In this document: positions 1 through 10,294 of the stretch, in pieces
Layout of the letters: each line of letters opens with the position of its first letter
Position numbering within the stretch: the stretch's first letter is position 1
Source of the DNA: Saccoglossus kowalevskii
Lineage: Eukaryota > Hemichordata > Enteropneusta > Harrimaniidae
Direction of reading: 5' to 3'
Length of the DNA stretch: 24,025 bases
Assembly (NCBI RefSeq): GCF_000003605.2
Contig: NW_003135343.1
Span: forward strand, 461,790 to 485,814
The notes under the pieces: model-generated
Database searches by the model: none
The model's input: the letters and a program-made list of their open reading frames with translations, nothing else
Told to the model about the DNA's origin: nothing
Program-made: the position numbers and the translations under genes

Positions 1-120
1 ACAGGGTTCAGTTATGGGTTCAGTTACGGGTTTCATTTTAGACTGGTTTCAGTTTACAGGGTTCAGTTTAGACATGGTTCAGTTCAGACACGGTTCAGTT
101 TAGACAGGTTTCAGTTACAG

Positions 121-315
121 GGTTCAGTTTCGACAGGGTTCAGTTTACATAGGGTTCAGTTTAGACAGGTTTCAGTTACAGGGTTCAGTTTAGACACGAT
201 TCAGTTCAGACACGGTTCAGTTTACACAGGGTTCAGTTTAGACAGGTTTCAGTTACGGGTTTCAGTTTAGACAGGTTCAGTTACGAGTTTCAGTTTAGAC
301 AGGTTTCAGTTACAG
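121..315. repeat. Higher-order unit of the minisatellite, copy 1 (195 bases)
   Basis: This 195-base block holds about a dozen of the short variant units in a particular order (cgacagg, acatagg, agacagg, ttacagg, agacacgatt, ttcagacacgg and so on). Base by base it reads the same as 316-510. A fixed order of variants shared by two adjacent blocks is the mark of a higher-order repeat rather than independent slippage of the small unit. Because no difference can be seen, the duplication is either recent, kept uniform by gene conversion or unequal crossing-over, or an assembly duplication. Confidence 0.93.
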
Positions 316-510
316 GGTTCAGTTTCGACAGGGTTCAGTTTACATAGGGTTCAGTTTAGACAGGTTTCAGTTACAGGGTTCAGTTTAGACACGATTCAGT
401 TCAGACACGGTTCAGTTTACACAGGGTTCAGTTTAGACAGGTTTCAGTTACGGGTTTCAGTTTAGACAGGTTCAGTTACGAGTTTCAGTTTAGACAGGTT
501 TCAGTTACAG
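316..510. repeat. Higher-order unit of the minisatellite, copy 2 (195 bases)
   Basis: This is the direct tandem partner of 121-315. A third, internally deleted copy appears to start at 511: it opens with the same ggttcagttt but jumps at once to acagggttcagtttagacac, skipping about 46 bases of the unit, and then carries a single-base variant (acatgg for acacgg). The 46-base skip equals a few small units, consistent with unequal exchange within the array. Confidence 0.92.
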
Positions 511-698
511 GGTTCAGTTTACAGGGTTCAGTTTAGACACGATTCAGTTCAGACATGGTTCAGTTTACACAGGGTTCAGTTTAGACAGGTTTCAGTTACA
601 GGGTTCAGTTTAGACAGGGTTCAGTTTAGACAGGGTTCAGTTACAGGGTTCAGTTTAGACAGGTTCCCCATTTACACAAGGTTCAGTTTAGATAGGTT

Positions 699-1486
699 TA
701 AAGAACTATGTCCATCTTAGGTTCATTTAAATGCTTTTCCCCTAAGAAAACAATATGAAATTAATAATCTTGTATAAATTTTGGTTCATATTTTGGTCTA
801 GATTTTGTTCTGTCAATTTTTGTCTGATGTTTTTCCTTTAAAAGCTAGGAATAAATTATTACTGTTACATCTTTCAAGTTGTAAAGATACGCCTACAGAA
901 AGGCACACACTGGTAATAAATAGTTTCCGGTAACAGTTGAAGCACCTTTGGGGAATCGTAATCCTTTTATAATAATTTATCTTTAAAAGCATCCTTCATA
1001 AAACAATGGATGACTAATGAGGTCATTAACGAGGTCATTGAAATTCAATTATCATTAATAGAACTGTAGAAAAGTCTTAATGCAGATACATGTTCACGTG
1101 AATCATATTAATTTCAATTTTTCATGAGAAACTAAAATTGTGAAATTTTGTAGCAGTGAAAATGTCACTTGTTGTCACGGACACCATTAAATTGCAAAAA
1201 GTCTGTTTAATTTACAGTATAACAACTTAAGTCAATGACCCATTTTTATCTACTGTATATTTGACAGATTTAATGCAGAAAAGTGTGCCCCCTAAAGCTA
1301 AAAGATTTTTCATGACACAACTTCATGGTATTTCATATTGATTCAATGGAAAATCAGATTTTGAAAAAGTCACCTTGAAAAATATCTTACTACAGTTGAA
1401 GAATTTGACAATTGGTTTAAACGAAAATTCACATTTTATAAACCTAACAAGTGTGAGAATGAAATAACTACATGTAATTGATAAAA
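699..1486. other. AT-rich non-coding stretch, no feature seen
   Basis: No open frame, RNA gene or clear repeat was found. There is a weak local direct repeat 'gaggtcatt' at about 1019 and 1030, and many short A or T runs. It is probably intergenic or intronic. Confidence 0.55.
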
Positions 1487-1635
1487 CCTCTCTTCCCAGC
1501 AGTCAACAAGATTACCCAAAATCAATTTTTGAGAATTGTTGGCTATTTTTGTCACAATCATCTGAACGAAAGTGCAGACTATAAACGGGACTATTTCGTG
1601 AATTTGTGATAAAAATAGGGAACTGGTGGTAAACT
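1487..1635 (+). mobile_element. Family D miniature transposon, decayed and internally deleted copy
   Basis: The right two thirds (about 1530-1635) match the better-preserved family D copies at 7229-7474 and, in reverse, 10295-10497. Shared stretches include 'ggctatttttgt', 'aagtgcagactataaac', 'gactatttcgtgaatt' and the end 'gggaactggtgg'. The left end, 'acctctcttcccagcagtc', resembles the family's other terminus (ACCTTTTGGCCACCAG) only loosely. If that match is real, the copy has lost roughly 100 internal bases. There is no coding capacity. It is a non-autonomous element that would need a transposase from elsewhere. Confidence 0.6.
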
Positions 1636-3151
1636 TCAGTTTAATTTGTCAATGTATGTCTAAGAAACATCTCGTAACACATGCATCATTGAAACTCACA
1701 CTGTCAATGTAGGTCTGAGAAACAGGAACACATAGACTACTGCAGCACAGATCACGACGCATGCAACCCAATCCATTTTAAACGATTAAATGAAAGGAAG
1801 AAGCAAGATAAAAGAGCTGGATTTGTATTGAATATCATGGGAAGCAATATATTCGTCTGCGCACACTTTCCCGATCACTTGACCTACTTTCAACTCGTGC
1901 TTAATGCACTTGTTTCAATACATGTTTTAGGAGTCATTGGGGAAAATTTCCGCTACGCAGAGCAGCTATAATGATACTTCAGACAGGAAAGCAAATGGCG
2001 ATGCTAGGAGGAGAGTGCTAGTGTCTAAAGCAATAAAAAGGCCAATATTTAAATGACTAGGATGGACGAACCAAGGTTATGTGTTATACTTCTATTTTAA
2101 TGAAGTATGTGAGAGTCAAGTTTTGGACATACTTGATAGAATGCAGTAGTTCTCACGGGCTACTCATAAGTTTTGCAAATTAGACTGAGCGTTCATACTC
2201 AGCAACTATGTGTTATAGTGAAATTATCGTTCAGACTCCCATTAATACTTATATCCATCAAATTTCAATAACTTGCCAATGTGTTTTTCATTTATGATTG
2301 CTTGTTAACCCGGATAAAAAAATAAAACTATTTTTCACATAGAAACAGAGTCAAACGTCCAAAATGATTGACAAGATTTTTCAAGAAATATTACGATTCA
2401 TTTTGTTACTTAATGGTGACAAGGTTTCCTCATATCTTAAAATATTTTTTCGTATCCTATAGTGTAATCCTATGTAGATATAGTATGGGTACCGGGTATC
2501 ACTATTTACGCTTACCGTGAATAATTAGGAAGTAATATTATGAGTAATATTTATATTTTATGGAATAGTAATTAATAAATTGAAAAAATGCTCATTTTTG
2601 CAATTTTCAAACAGAGTTGTTAAAAAAAACTTGCATCAACAGGAACAATTTTGTGCATGTTAATTTAAATTCTTCGCCTCTATCACTTGCCACCCACGAA
2701 CGACCTTAAGAGCTTAAGAAATCTCACCAGAATTGAATGACATGAACGACGCTGTTTTATTTCGTATCCTGACATTAATAATGTTACATAACACGCTTGA
2801 ATTCAAACAATTCACATTTCATTTTATGTCTTTCGTATCTCGGTGATTGGCATTGTGTAAAATCACCATCTGTAATGATTACAAAAAGTACTTTCCTCCC
2901 AGCTGCATGTATCAGCTGGGCTCCATATTGGCGACACACGAGCATCACTTTTTTTTTATTATACTCGAATCACAGGTACATACACAACTGCAGAAGCTGG
3001 GTGATCAGAGGGGAATACGTGTCGTGACGTGTGACTAGGTGATTCAGTACCCAAGCGTCAATTCGAGTCACACACGTACTGCATGTTTAACATAGTATTC
3101 ACCCGGCAAAGTATCTATTTATTTACTTGTTTTTTGTTTTCAAAATACAAT
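1636..3151. other. AT-rich non-coding stretch, no gene recognised
   Basis: Two overlapping frames at 2797-3038 (76 and 63 codons) match no family I know and share one stretch of sequence, so I do not call them genes. A small imperfect hairpin lies at about 2473-2509 (atagt ... actat around gggtaccggg). Nothing else stands out. Confidence 0.5.
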
Positions 3152-3166
3152 GGGGGGGGGGGGGGG
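3152..3166 (+). repeat. Poly-G tract, 15 G
   Basis: Fifteen consecutive G follow 'caaaatacaat' in an otherwise AT-rich region. Long G runs can fold into quadruplexes and are prone to length error in sequencing and assembly, so the exact length is uncertain. No nearby gene is seen that it might regulate. Confidence 0.95.
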
Positions 3167-6100
3167 AATATTGAAATGCATCAATTCTTGGAGATATTGA
3201 AGGCGGGAAATAGGCAATTGGTCCTTAGATTTAGGTTCTATACATAGATTGAAGTATGATACATAAAACCAAACGAATAAAAAAAAATACACATTTCCTT
3301 ATATTTTAAGGCTTCATGAATATGCATTCAAGATATACGCAGACATACAATAAAAAAAAGAATTTCAAGTTTATATGGTAATCAGGCACAATAGAAAAAT
3401 TAAATCATACACGAACCTGATCAATCCCTTTCTGTGATTTTGATGAAAACAAAACAAAAAATTCATTGCAGTTGAAAAAAAAATGGAAGAAGTAAAATCG
3501 ATGTTATTACTGAGCAGGTGAAACTCTAATTACTGGGAATTTATGGTAAAATATTGCAGAAATATTTTCTAATCTATATGGTAATTCCAAATGAAATCAA
3601 CGATAATCATTACATCACATGTCCTGATTGAAACAAGTGGCGATTGTAAAGTTCAATTTGTGAAATTAAGTGACGAAATAAACACCTTCAGAATTACATT
3701 CACGGATAAATCTAAGCAGCGATAATTAACCCACTGATGTATGAAGTACGTGCTATCTCAGATGATGTGAATCGGTTCGTATAAACCCGCTTAATCATTC
3801 AGTATAAGATACGACTCATGTATGGTAAAGACACCTTCGAGATTCAAGTCGAGCCTTGTGTGAAAGGTCACACAACGTGTGAAACCAACAAGACCCAACA
3901 GACAAACAAAGCCATTGTCCCTGATATGCTGGAAAATCACTTTAAGACAGCAGGATGGATACTCATTTATATAGATAATCGCTAGGTAACAGAAAAAAGC
4001 CCCCATGTCAGGTGATCATTTTAATTTCATCTTCAGTGCATCTTTAACAGAAGTGTACTCAAACAAAATAAATACATTTATTATACACTAGATCTTTGAA
4101 CATACAGTTTGATCACGCAGTCACATGTGCTTTTTAGATAAACACATGTAGAACTGTAGAATCTGTATTAGAAGCTGCAGTTTTTATTAATTTAAAATGG
4201 TGCAATGCAACAGAGGGGATGCGGTTTCTATTGGAGCATCTACACATATGAGAAATGGTGAATTTTTGGTTCTCAATTATTCAAAAAGAATGGCTGTGAC
4301 TTATATTAGAGATGAGGCTTCTAATACAGATTTAACGGTACTAATAGTACAAATATGGTACATAGGCTTAATGTCTACACCATTATATTTTGACTATAAT
4401 TTGACTTCAAGACGTCAAATACTGTCACAATCATGATCATAACACCCCTTCTAGCATGCAAACAGGTGCATATAATATATTATGGGAGACAAATGCCATC
4501 TTGGAAGAGAAATTAATATCTACATACAAACATACACAGGTTATCACAGAATATAGCACATATTTTAAAATTGCAACCAAAAAATTCTTGACTAATTTTG
4601 TGTCAGCCATTTTGGACTTCTCGTCGTCTAAAACTGTCCCGTTCAAAATCTGCAAGTCTTATTTCAATATACCTATTAAAAATTAATAATTTATCAGAAT
4701 CATTTATCTCAGCCTTTTTGATTGATAATCAATACTGATTATATCATTGATAACAGCGTTGAGAGAAAATCTGGATAAGGGGGGAGTGTGTATTCAACAT
4801 AAATACTGAGTGTATCTGACTCATCTGACGCACGCACGTGGACACTTTTTTTTTCAGAAGTGTGAAACAGGATTTAAATGTCATCAGTCATAGTCGATAA
4901 TTGTTGAAAATCCTCTTATGCTATTAAATATTCATGTTCACAGGCCACACTCATAAATCCTTTTTAAAAGTCTAATTAAATATTCATGTTCTAGACAACT
5001 TATCATACGCTACTTTGAGGCTGTGAATAACACCATCTGTTACACAATGCAGTTTCATTTACTTCAAAATATTTCACACCAAACATTATTTTGCATGTCT
5101 TTCTGCACGTTGTTTTTTAAATTTCCATCAATTTTGGAACAATTAGACATAATTTCTCATTGACTACAAGTTTTAATGAAAATTACAAACAAAAACAAAA
5201 AATGAGAAAAAAAGTTGAATAATGTGGTTTTATTTATAAAAGATGACACTTTAAAACTACAGCTTGAAAAAATGGCTTAAATTACAAATTGAAGAGACAC
5301 TCACATTTTCATTAAATAAATTACCGGTTCATTATACTTCTCCAATATTGTAAAACCAAAAATTAATTTCCATTTAATTTTTTGTTATAATTATTGTAAG
5401 TTGTATTTACTGATGACAAATACAGAATATGCAACAACATATGTCAGAGGAAGTCCAAGTACGTCATAGCCATATTTAGCACGCACAGTCAGCAGTGAGA
5501 ACGAACACCTGTTCGCGAATCGAATGACTGAAACACTGCATGTATACATTGCCACAAAATTCAACGGGAAAGTGCAATGACCATCAGATGTGAAATCTGA
5601 CTACGAATATAGAGCTCCCAATTTGCATCAACTTAAGGGGTCAAACTCATATCATGTATGGTTTAGTTAAAATTCAATTTAATCCTGCTGCATATTTCAA
5701 CAACAGTAAATCAAATTACTGACATATCAGGCCAAAGTAAACGCGATTACATGAAATACAGCATAAGAACGCACCACCAGACAACAGAACTTAATCATGA
5801 TGTTCTATTCCATCTCAACTGTAAAGTTAAATGCGATAAAAAACAAACAAAAAATGTTAGTGTAGATTTCGTTATCATCTTGTTTTCTACTTAAAGGTTA
5901 AAGAATCATAACAATCATGGTCATATTCAGCCTCGCCATATTCGGTGCTATCATTCTTGACTGACTTGATTCTTGATTGACTGGCCCGATTAGAATTGTT
6001 TATTGTTTGAGTAAAATTAATACCACACAAACACGAGAAATTGGAAACACAGCAAACGTATTATTCCCCAGTTGCCATTAACCTATTTTCTACCCTGTGG

Positions 6101-6745
6101 TTAAAAAAAGTTTTTTTTTTTTTATTTAATTGATGCAATTATGTTTTAGACGAAAGCACCACAGTCATGTTTGACTGTTCCCATGGTTCTCATGCAACAT
6201 TAAAATAATAATAAAAATATTTTTTGATTGAAATGCAAGGTGTGTAAAATATTTGTTCAGATGCATGCTGGGACTGACATTTTAAGTGTTCATTGATTGG
6301 GTGGTATCCTTTAGCTTGATGAGTTCGAATGTACGTATACTAATCGATAAATTCCTTTATCGAAATAGAATAAATACACAACCCAAATACGAATAAATAC
6401 ACGACGCAAACGCCAGACCCAATTACGAAAATAATAACAGGTTCCGTGAAAGCTGTACCGTAAATTGTATTAATGGTTTTTTAAGATGAAACTTAAATTT
6501 ACTGACGTGTTTTTATACAGGATGCAAATAAACTGTAATTGACCTCCCAAGGCTATAAAAAGATTTGAATTAATTATTAAATATGTAAAACATGTAACTG
6601 ACATGTAGCACTGGTTTGTAGCCGAGTCAAAGCATAGTATACAGTACAATATACAGTACATATTTTTCACATGATCCGTCGAAAAAACCTGTGTTTGATT
6701 GGTCTGACTGTTAGGTTTGGGTAGCCAATCAAGGACAATCTTGTA
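3167..6745. other. Long AT-rich non-coding stretch, no gene recognised
   Basis: Open frames at 3791-4006 (-), 4197-4436 (+), 4437-4655 (-) and 4456-4686 (+) are 70-80 codons. The last two lie on opposite strands of the same sequence, and none shows a known domain or codon bias. A 16-base direct repeat, ttaaatattcatgttc, occurs at about 4924 and 4976. Poly-T and poly-A runs are scattered, for example at about 6112-6124. It is probably intergenic or intronic. Confidence 0.5.
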
Positions 6746-6799
6746 AGAATAGAATAGAATAGAATAGAATAGAATAGAATAGAATAGAATAGAATAGAA
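6746..6799. repeat. (AGAAT)n pentanucleotide microsatellite
   Basis: Ten complete AGAAT units and a final AGAA give 54 bases with no interruption, followed by ccccc. Read on the minus strand it becomes a repeated FYSIL peptide inside an open frame at 6470-6817. That frame is open only because the five-base repeat contains no stop, so it is not called as a gene. Perfect tracts of this length are usually length-variable between individuals. Confidence 0.97.
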
Positions 6800-6932
6800 C
6801 CCCCATAAAGTTGTCATCTTGTACTGTAATTAAGACAAATTGTCATTATATTTATAATTTGACTGATTTTTTTTTTTTTAAATTCTAAATAAAAAAGTTG
6901 TGACATTTTGAACTGATGTGCAGTTTCACTAT

Positions 6933-7045
6933 TTCACTGGGTATTAAGTTTACAAACTTGGCAGAGAAAAAAAAGTGTTAAAATGTGTTTTAATTTAGGA
7001 ACTTTCACTTACATCATCAAAAATTGTGTTTTAATATCCAGTGAA
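6933..7045. repeat. Short inverted repeat pair, 15-base arms
   Basis: TTCACTGGGTATTAA at 6933-6947 pairs with TTAATATCCAGTGAA at 7031-7045 at 14 of 15 positions, enclosing about 83 bases. This could be the ends of a small decayed fold-back element or chance in AT-rich DNA. No second copy was found in the window. Confidence 0.45.
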
Positions 7046-7228
7046 TGAATAATTAATGAATATTCAAATTTCCCTAATACCTGAAAGAAATTTTCAGGAA
7101 TTTATGGCATCTGTGTAGGCAAGATTTTGTGAAAGATGCTGAGATTCTGTATTGTAGGATGACAGAGAAATTTTAACCGCTACAAATATTACCGACTCAA
7201 AATTTGTGAAAATAAACTTTTTGCAAAA

Positions 7229-7474
7229 TTTTACCTTTTGGCCACCAGAGTTTCTCACCCAAATTTGTCTGCACTTTTTTCTAATATTCTTTAATACCTC
7301 TAGAAATGAACCCTAATTTTGGATCCAACAGAAATAATTTGAGTCAACTTTCAGTTTTTACACAAAAAATTTGTCTATTTTTGTCTCAATCTTCTAAAGG
7401 AAAGTGCAGACTATAAACAGGACTATTTTGTGAATTCGTGATGAAAAGAAGGAACTGGTGGGAAAAGGTTAAAA
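7229..7474 (+). mobile_element. Family D miniature inverted-repeat transposon, best copy
   Basis: The ends read TTTTACCTTTTGGCCACCAG on the left and, in reverse complement, TTTAACCTTTTCCCACCAG on the right: an imperfect inverted repeat of about 20 bases. Outside the CC...GG termini lies TTA on both sides, compatible with a TTA target-site duplication of the kind made by PIF/Harbinger transposases (TWA target). Internal landmarks are 'aagtgcagactataaac' and 'ctattttgtgaattc'. The element is about 240 bases with no open frame, hence non-autonomous. A reverse-orientation copy is at 10295-10497 and a decayed one at 1487-1635. Superfamily assignment rests only on the target site and is tentative. 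Confidence 0.75.
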
Positions 7475-8077
7475 GAATATGACACCTGTATGTTACATGG
7501 TGTCAACAAATAACTGAAAGGCTAAAGAATAACAAACTGTTTCCATAGCAACAGTGAGGACAAGAAATTGTTCATATAATGAACACAAGCATAACCACAG
7601 CTGCTACGTCTGCCAGCTTTATCAATAGATATAATGATCTTAAAGCCGTTCTAAATTCATTTTTATGATTATACCTTCAAATAAAGAGAAGATAATACAT
7701 ATCACTTTTTTTTTTATAAATATGAGTTTTTATTCATAAACACTGAACAACGTTAATACAAAACAGTGACATTGGATACGCTGAATAGAAAAATAATACT
7801 TGCATGCACAAAGGGGTTCCGTCTAACCGTGGAACCACTTACAAAATATTAATCAAAGCTGGAAGAACATGTATACCGGTAAGTTCATTCAGAGGAATGG
7901 AATGTTCAAGGATCCAACAACAAAAAATAGGTCAATCCTAATCAAAATCCATTCACACAACTCTATTTGTAAGAAAAGCACAAAAATAAGGAGTGAGGAA
8001 TACTGTCTGTCATACTACAGGGAATACACATTATACATATGTACTGCAGTTTACTTTGTTGCACCCTTGAAATTATA
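7475..8077. other. AT-rich stretch before a family B element
   Basis: No gene is recognised. An open frame at 7869-8162 (97 codons) starts in unique sequence and runs into the family B element, so I treat it as chance. The 16-mer acatgtataccggtaa at 7867-7882 recurs exactly at 17211-17226. Confidence 0.5.
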
Positions 8078-8448
8078 TGAGGTTATTACGAGGATACCTC
8101 AAAGTGTGCACAAAGACAGTACAGCGGAAGTATCGATTGACGCACAGCAGAGGTTGATGTGACGGCGTACTGTCTGAGTGCATGTTTTGAGGTACCCTTG
8201 TAATAACTTTATTGTTATACATTATTCCAAGGATACATCATGAGAATGCCAAAATCCAAAAAGCTTAGAACAGGATCAGCGAACTTCTTTGTGTGGAGTC
8301 CGGTCAAAGCCTGGAGGCAGCCATGCTTGTTTTTATTATTAGAGGACGCATATGTAATCATTCCATATTTGGTATTCGCATTTCCTAATATAGTAGGATG
8401 AAAATACCCCATAAAATACCGCTGTAACTTATAGCGTTACGGTGACAG
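8078..8448 (+). mobile_element. Family B fold-back element, copy 1 (most complete)
   Basis: About 371 bases, recognised because the same sequence recurs at 15984-16300 (+), 17292-17663 (-) and, in part, 22501-22606 (-). The left third is a fold-back: 8082-8122 is an inverted match of 8167-8207 at 34 of 41 positions by hand count, around a 44-base spacer. The right part has the landmarks 'ggatacatcatg', 'aacttctttgtgtgga', 'gcagccatg' and 'ttagaggacgc', and ends in a second short inverted pair (CTGTAAC ... GGTGACAG). No transposase is present. A minus-strand frame inside it (8215-8412) shares a short MMYPWN-containing peptide with a frame in copy 3, but the differences do not look like protein selection. 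The superfamily is unknown. Confidence 0.82.
8082..8207. repeat. Fold-back arms inside family B copy 1
   Basis: The left arm begins GTTATTACGAGGATACCTCA (8082) and the right arm, in reverse complement, begins GTTATTACAAGGGTACCTCA (8207 backwards). The arms stay alignable to their inner ends, AGACAGTAC. In the other three copies the right arm is shortened or lost, which explains why only this copy can form the full stem. The 126-base block may itself be a small element nested in, or ancestral to, the larger family B unit. Confidence 0.85.
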
Positions 8449-8585
8449 ATGCATAATAACACATAATATTTTTTCCACTATCGATATGCAAATGAGAAAA
8501 TAAAACATAATCCCATTTGTGTAATATGCTGTGGAATAACTTCATGTACGTTTTATTAAAGTACTTCATTATAAATATAAACTAG

Positions 8586-9277
8586 CAGCCTGTCGGCTGA
8601 GATAGCTCCACTGTTATCAATGCACATTGCAATTAAAGAACAGAAGATATCATTAGAAAATGAACAATATGTATAGTATTAAAGCAATCAGACGTTTTAT
8701 AACTTTTTATCAAAAATATTCATTAAAATTAGATAATTGAAGAACAAAATCATCACGAAATGAACAAATCTGAGAGAGGTCTACCTGTATGCCTATGTAG
8801 TATATATAATATCAAAGCAATTAGACTTGCGGTTTTTAACAACAAGTCGAAAATATCACTTTTTACCAAAAATGACAAAAATATTCATCAAAATTAGAGA
8901 ATTAAAGATATCATCACGAAATGAACAAATCTGAGAGAGGTCCACATGTAGTACTTACATACGTAATATCTAAGCAATCGGACTTGCGGTTTTTTAACAA
9001 GAAGTCGAAAATATCACTTTTTACCAAAAATGACAAAAATATTTGCTATAAATAAGACAATTGAACATATCCACACAAAATGAACAAATCTGAGAGAGAA
9101 CCACACAAGGTACTTCCTAGAAAGTTTCACAGCTATACAGTTTGTGGTTTTTAAGAAAAAGTCGAAAATGTAAAGTTGACGACTGCAACGGCGACAACGG
9201 ACAGCGACAACGGACGCCGACGGACAATCAGTAATACTATTGGCTCCGCTCGACTTGGTCGACAGCGGAGCTAAAAA
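8586..9277 (+). mobile_element. Family A element, long copy with internal tandem repeats
   Basis: It starts cagcctgtcggctgag followed by TAGCTCC and ends GACAGCGGAGCTAAAAA, so the terminal TAGCTCC/GGAGCTA motif is inverted between the ends. A second, shorter copy lies at 19381-19780. The interior holds repeats marked by 'tgaacaa' at 8661, 8761, 8922 and 9081; the last two intervals are about 160 bases, the first shorter. Each later unit contains 'aatgaacaaatctgagagag' and 'aagtcgaaaatatcac'. Before the 3' end is a GC-rich segment of short gcgacaacggac-type units (about 9190-9225), then a hairpin. There is no coding frame, so it is non-autonomous. A hairpin next to a CTAA terminus recalls Helitrons, but the spacing is not typical and the inverted ends argue against it. 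The class is unresolved. Confidence 0.8.
9242..9272. repeat. Terminal hairpin of family A
   Basis: GGCTCCGCT pairs with AGCGGAGCT around CGACTTGGTCG, which itself can pair CGAC with GTCG around a three-base loop; the two stems are separated by an unpaired AC. The shorter copy keeps the structure in weaker form near 19745-19775 (gcttcgct ... agcggagt). Conservation of the pairing in both copies suggests that the hairpin is part of the element rather than chance. Confidence 0.75.
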
Positions 9278-10294
9278 TTATAGAACATCGGGAACTAAAT
9301 ATCAAATTTATTACAGAATAGTGAATTTTAATAATAAGTTTGCGATAATAATTGTGACTCGACTGTAAAGCACTGACCTACTGGAATTTGTTCACTGGCG
9401 ATATACAAATTAGTATGTTATTTAGTGACTACATGATTTGCAAATCACATTTGTCAAACTAAACGTTTATTCTTTGATGTCGATATTAAAATATGTTTGA
9501 GGTCGTCATTTCTCGATAAGCAATGCAGGTGAATTATAATATCGCAGTATTGTTTTCATTTTGAAAAAAATCTCGAATATTGTTCTGTCTACTGCAGTTA
9601 TCAGTAAGTATTTCTGCATATTAATAGAATGGAACACCTGGTTAACCAAGCACAGGTCAGAAGTTGAAGTGGGTCGCAACCCTTGCGCGTACTTTGTAGG
9701 TGCCGTGATTACAACTTTCCTTTCAATTTTCATAAAGTCTGGGAACATGTATTAAAAACAGAACCATGTGGCCTTGCCCTGACATTTGTGATCACTCGTG
9801 AAAATAACTTCCATATGCCACAAATGTGATGAGGTTGTCATGGGATACTATGTGCACTTGGCAACATCAGGAATACTAATGGCCGCCACAGACATTGCTT
9901 TCGATATCTCAGTGAAGTTCAAGTTTTGTATTAAAATAGCAGTGACTCAAGCTTCTACCCAGCCCTATCCATTTCTAATTCTTATTATTAGTTTCAAGGG
10001 GGAAATTTTGCTTTCTATAAGCAAGGAAACTTTATTTGATACCCCAAGCAAAACATTACTAAATTTAGCTAACTATTCATCAACACCATCAATCTGTTAG
10101 ATTGCAGTACATACATTTAGCACCTACAGTGAAAAGATAAAACATATTTCTTTGTGAAGAACAGTTAAGAAATTAAGAAATATATGAATATCTATGAAAG
10201 ATTAATTTTATTTTATTTTCTAACTGCGTCTGCATTGCATTTTTTACATGAATTAAAATTATTAAAAATATACAAAAATAAACATGACCCTTGA
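9278..10294. other. AT-rich stretch with three unsupported open frames
   Basis: Open frames at 9506-9748 (-), 9561-9755 (+) and 9798-10100 (+, 100 codons) match no family I know. The first two overlap on opposite strands. A slightly GC-richer patch at 9655-9710 (gtcgcaacccttgcgcg) stands out from its surroundings, but I cannot assign it. Confidence 0.45.

Larger units (their letters stand above)
1..698. repeat. Minisatellite array, GGTTCAGTTTAGACA-like unit
   Basis: A continuous tandem array begins before the window and ends near 698. The core is GGTTCAGTTT followed by short linkers such as AGACAG, ACAGG, ACACAG or ACGGG, so single units vary between roughly 14 and 19 bases. Variants with ggtttcag, gattcag and a 'tcagttcagacacgg' segment recur in a fixed order, which shows that larger blocks were duplicated. 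The last units (about 660-698) are degenerate ('gttccccatttacacaag', then 'ggttcagtttagatagg') and grade into unique sequence, as expected at an array edge. There is no open frame of note. The left end lies outside the window, so total array length is unknown. I do not recognise it as a named satellite. Confidence 0.97.

Noticed and set aside
1-698. Telomeric or subtelomeric repeat
   Set aside because: The unit contains GGGTT but not tandem TTAGGG, unit lengths vary, and the array ends in ordinary sequence, so telomere identity is not supported.
4437-4686. Overlapping frames on both strands
   Set aside because: They occupy the same bases on opposite strands and neither has a recognised domain.
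6470-6817. 115-codon minus frame with FYSIL repeats
   Set aside because: The repeat peptide comes from the AGAAT microsatellite; the rest is AT-rich sequence with no known domain.
8586-9277. Helitron identity for family A, from the 3' hairpin and CTAA end
   Set aside because: The hairpin abuts the CTAA instead of lying about ten bases before it, and the ends carry an inverted AGCTCC motif, which Helitrons lack. Kept as unclassified.
8586-9277. CRISPR-like array from regularly spaced tgaacaaatctgagagag units
   Set aside because: The 'spacers' between units are themselves similar to one another, so these are plain tandem repeats inside a eukaryotic transposable element.
9798-10100. 100-codon plus frame
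   Set aside because: No recognised domain or repeat relation, and no convincing gene context; the length is not unusual for chance in 24 kb scanned in six frames.
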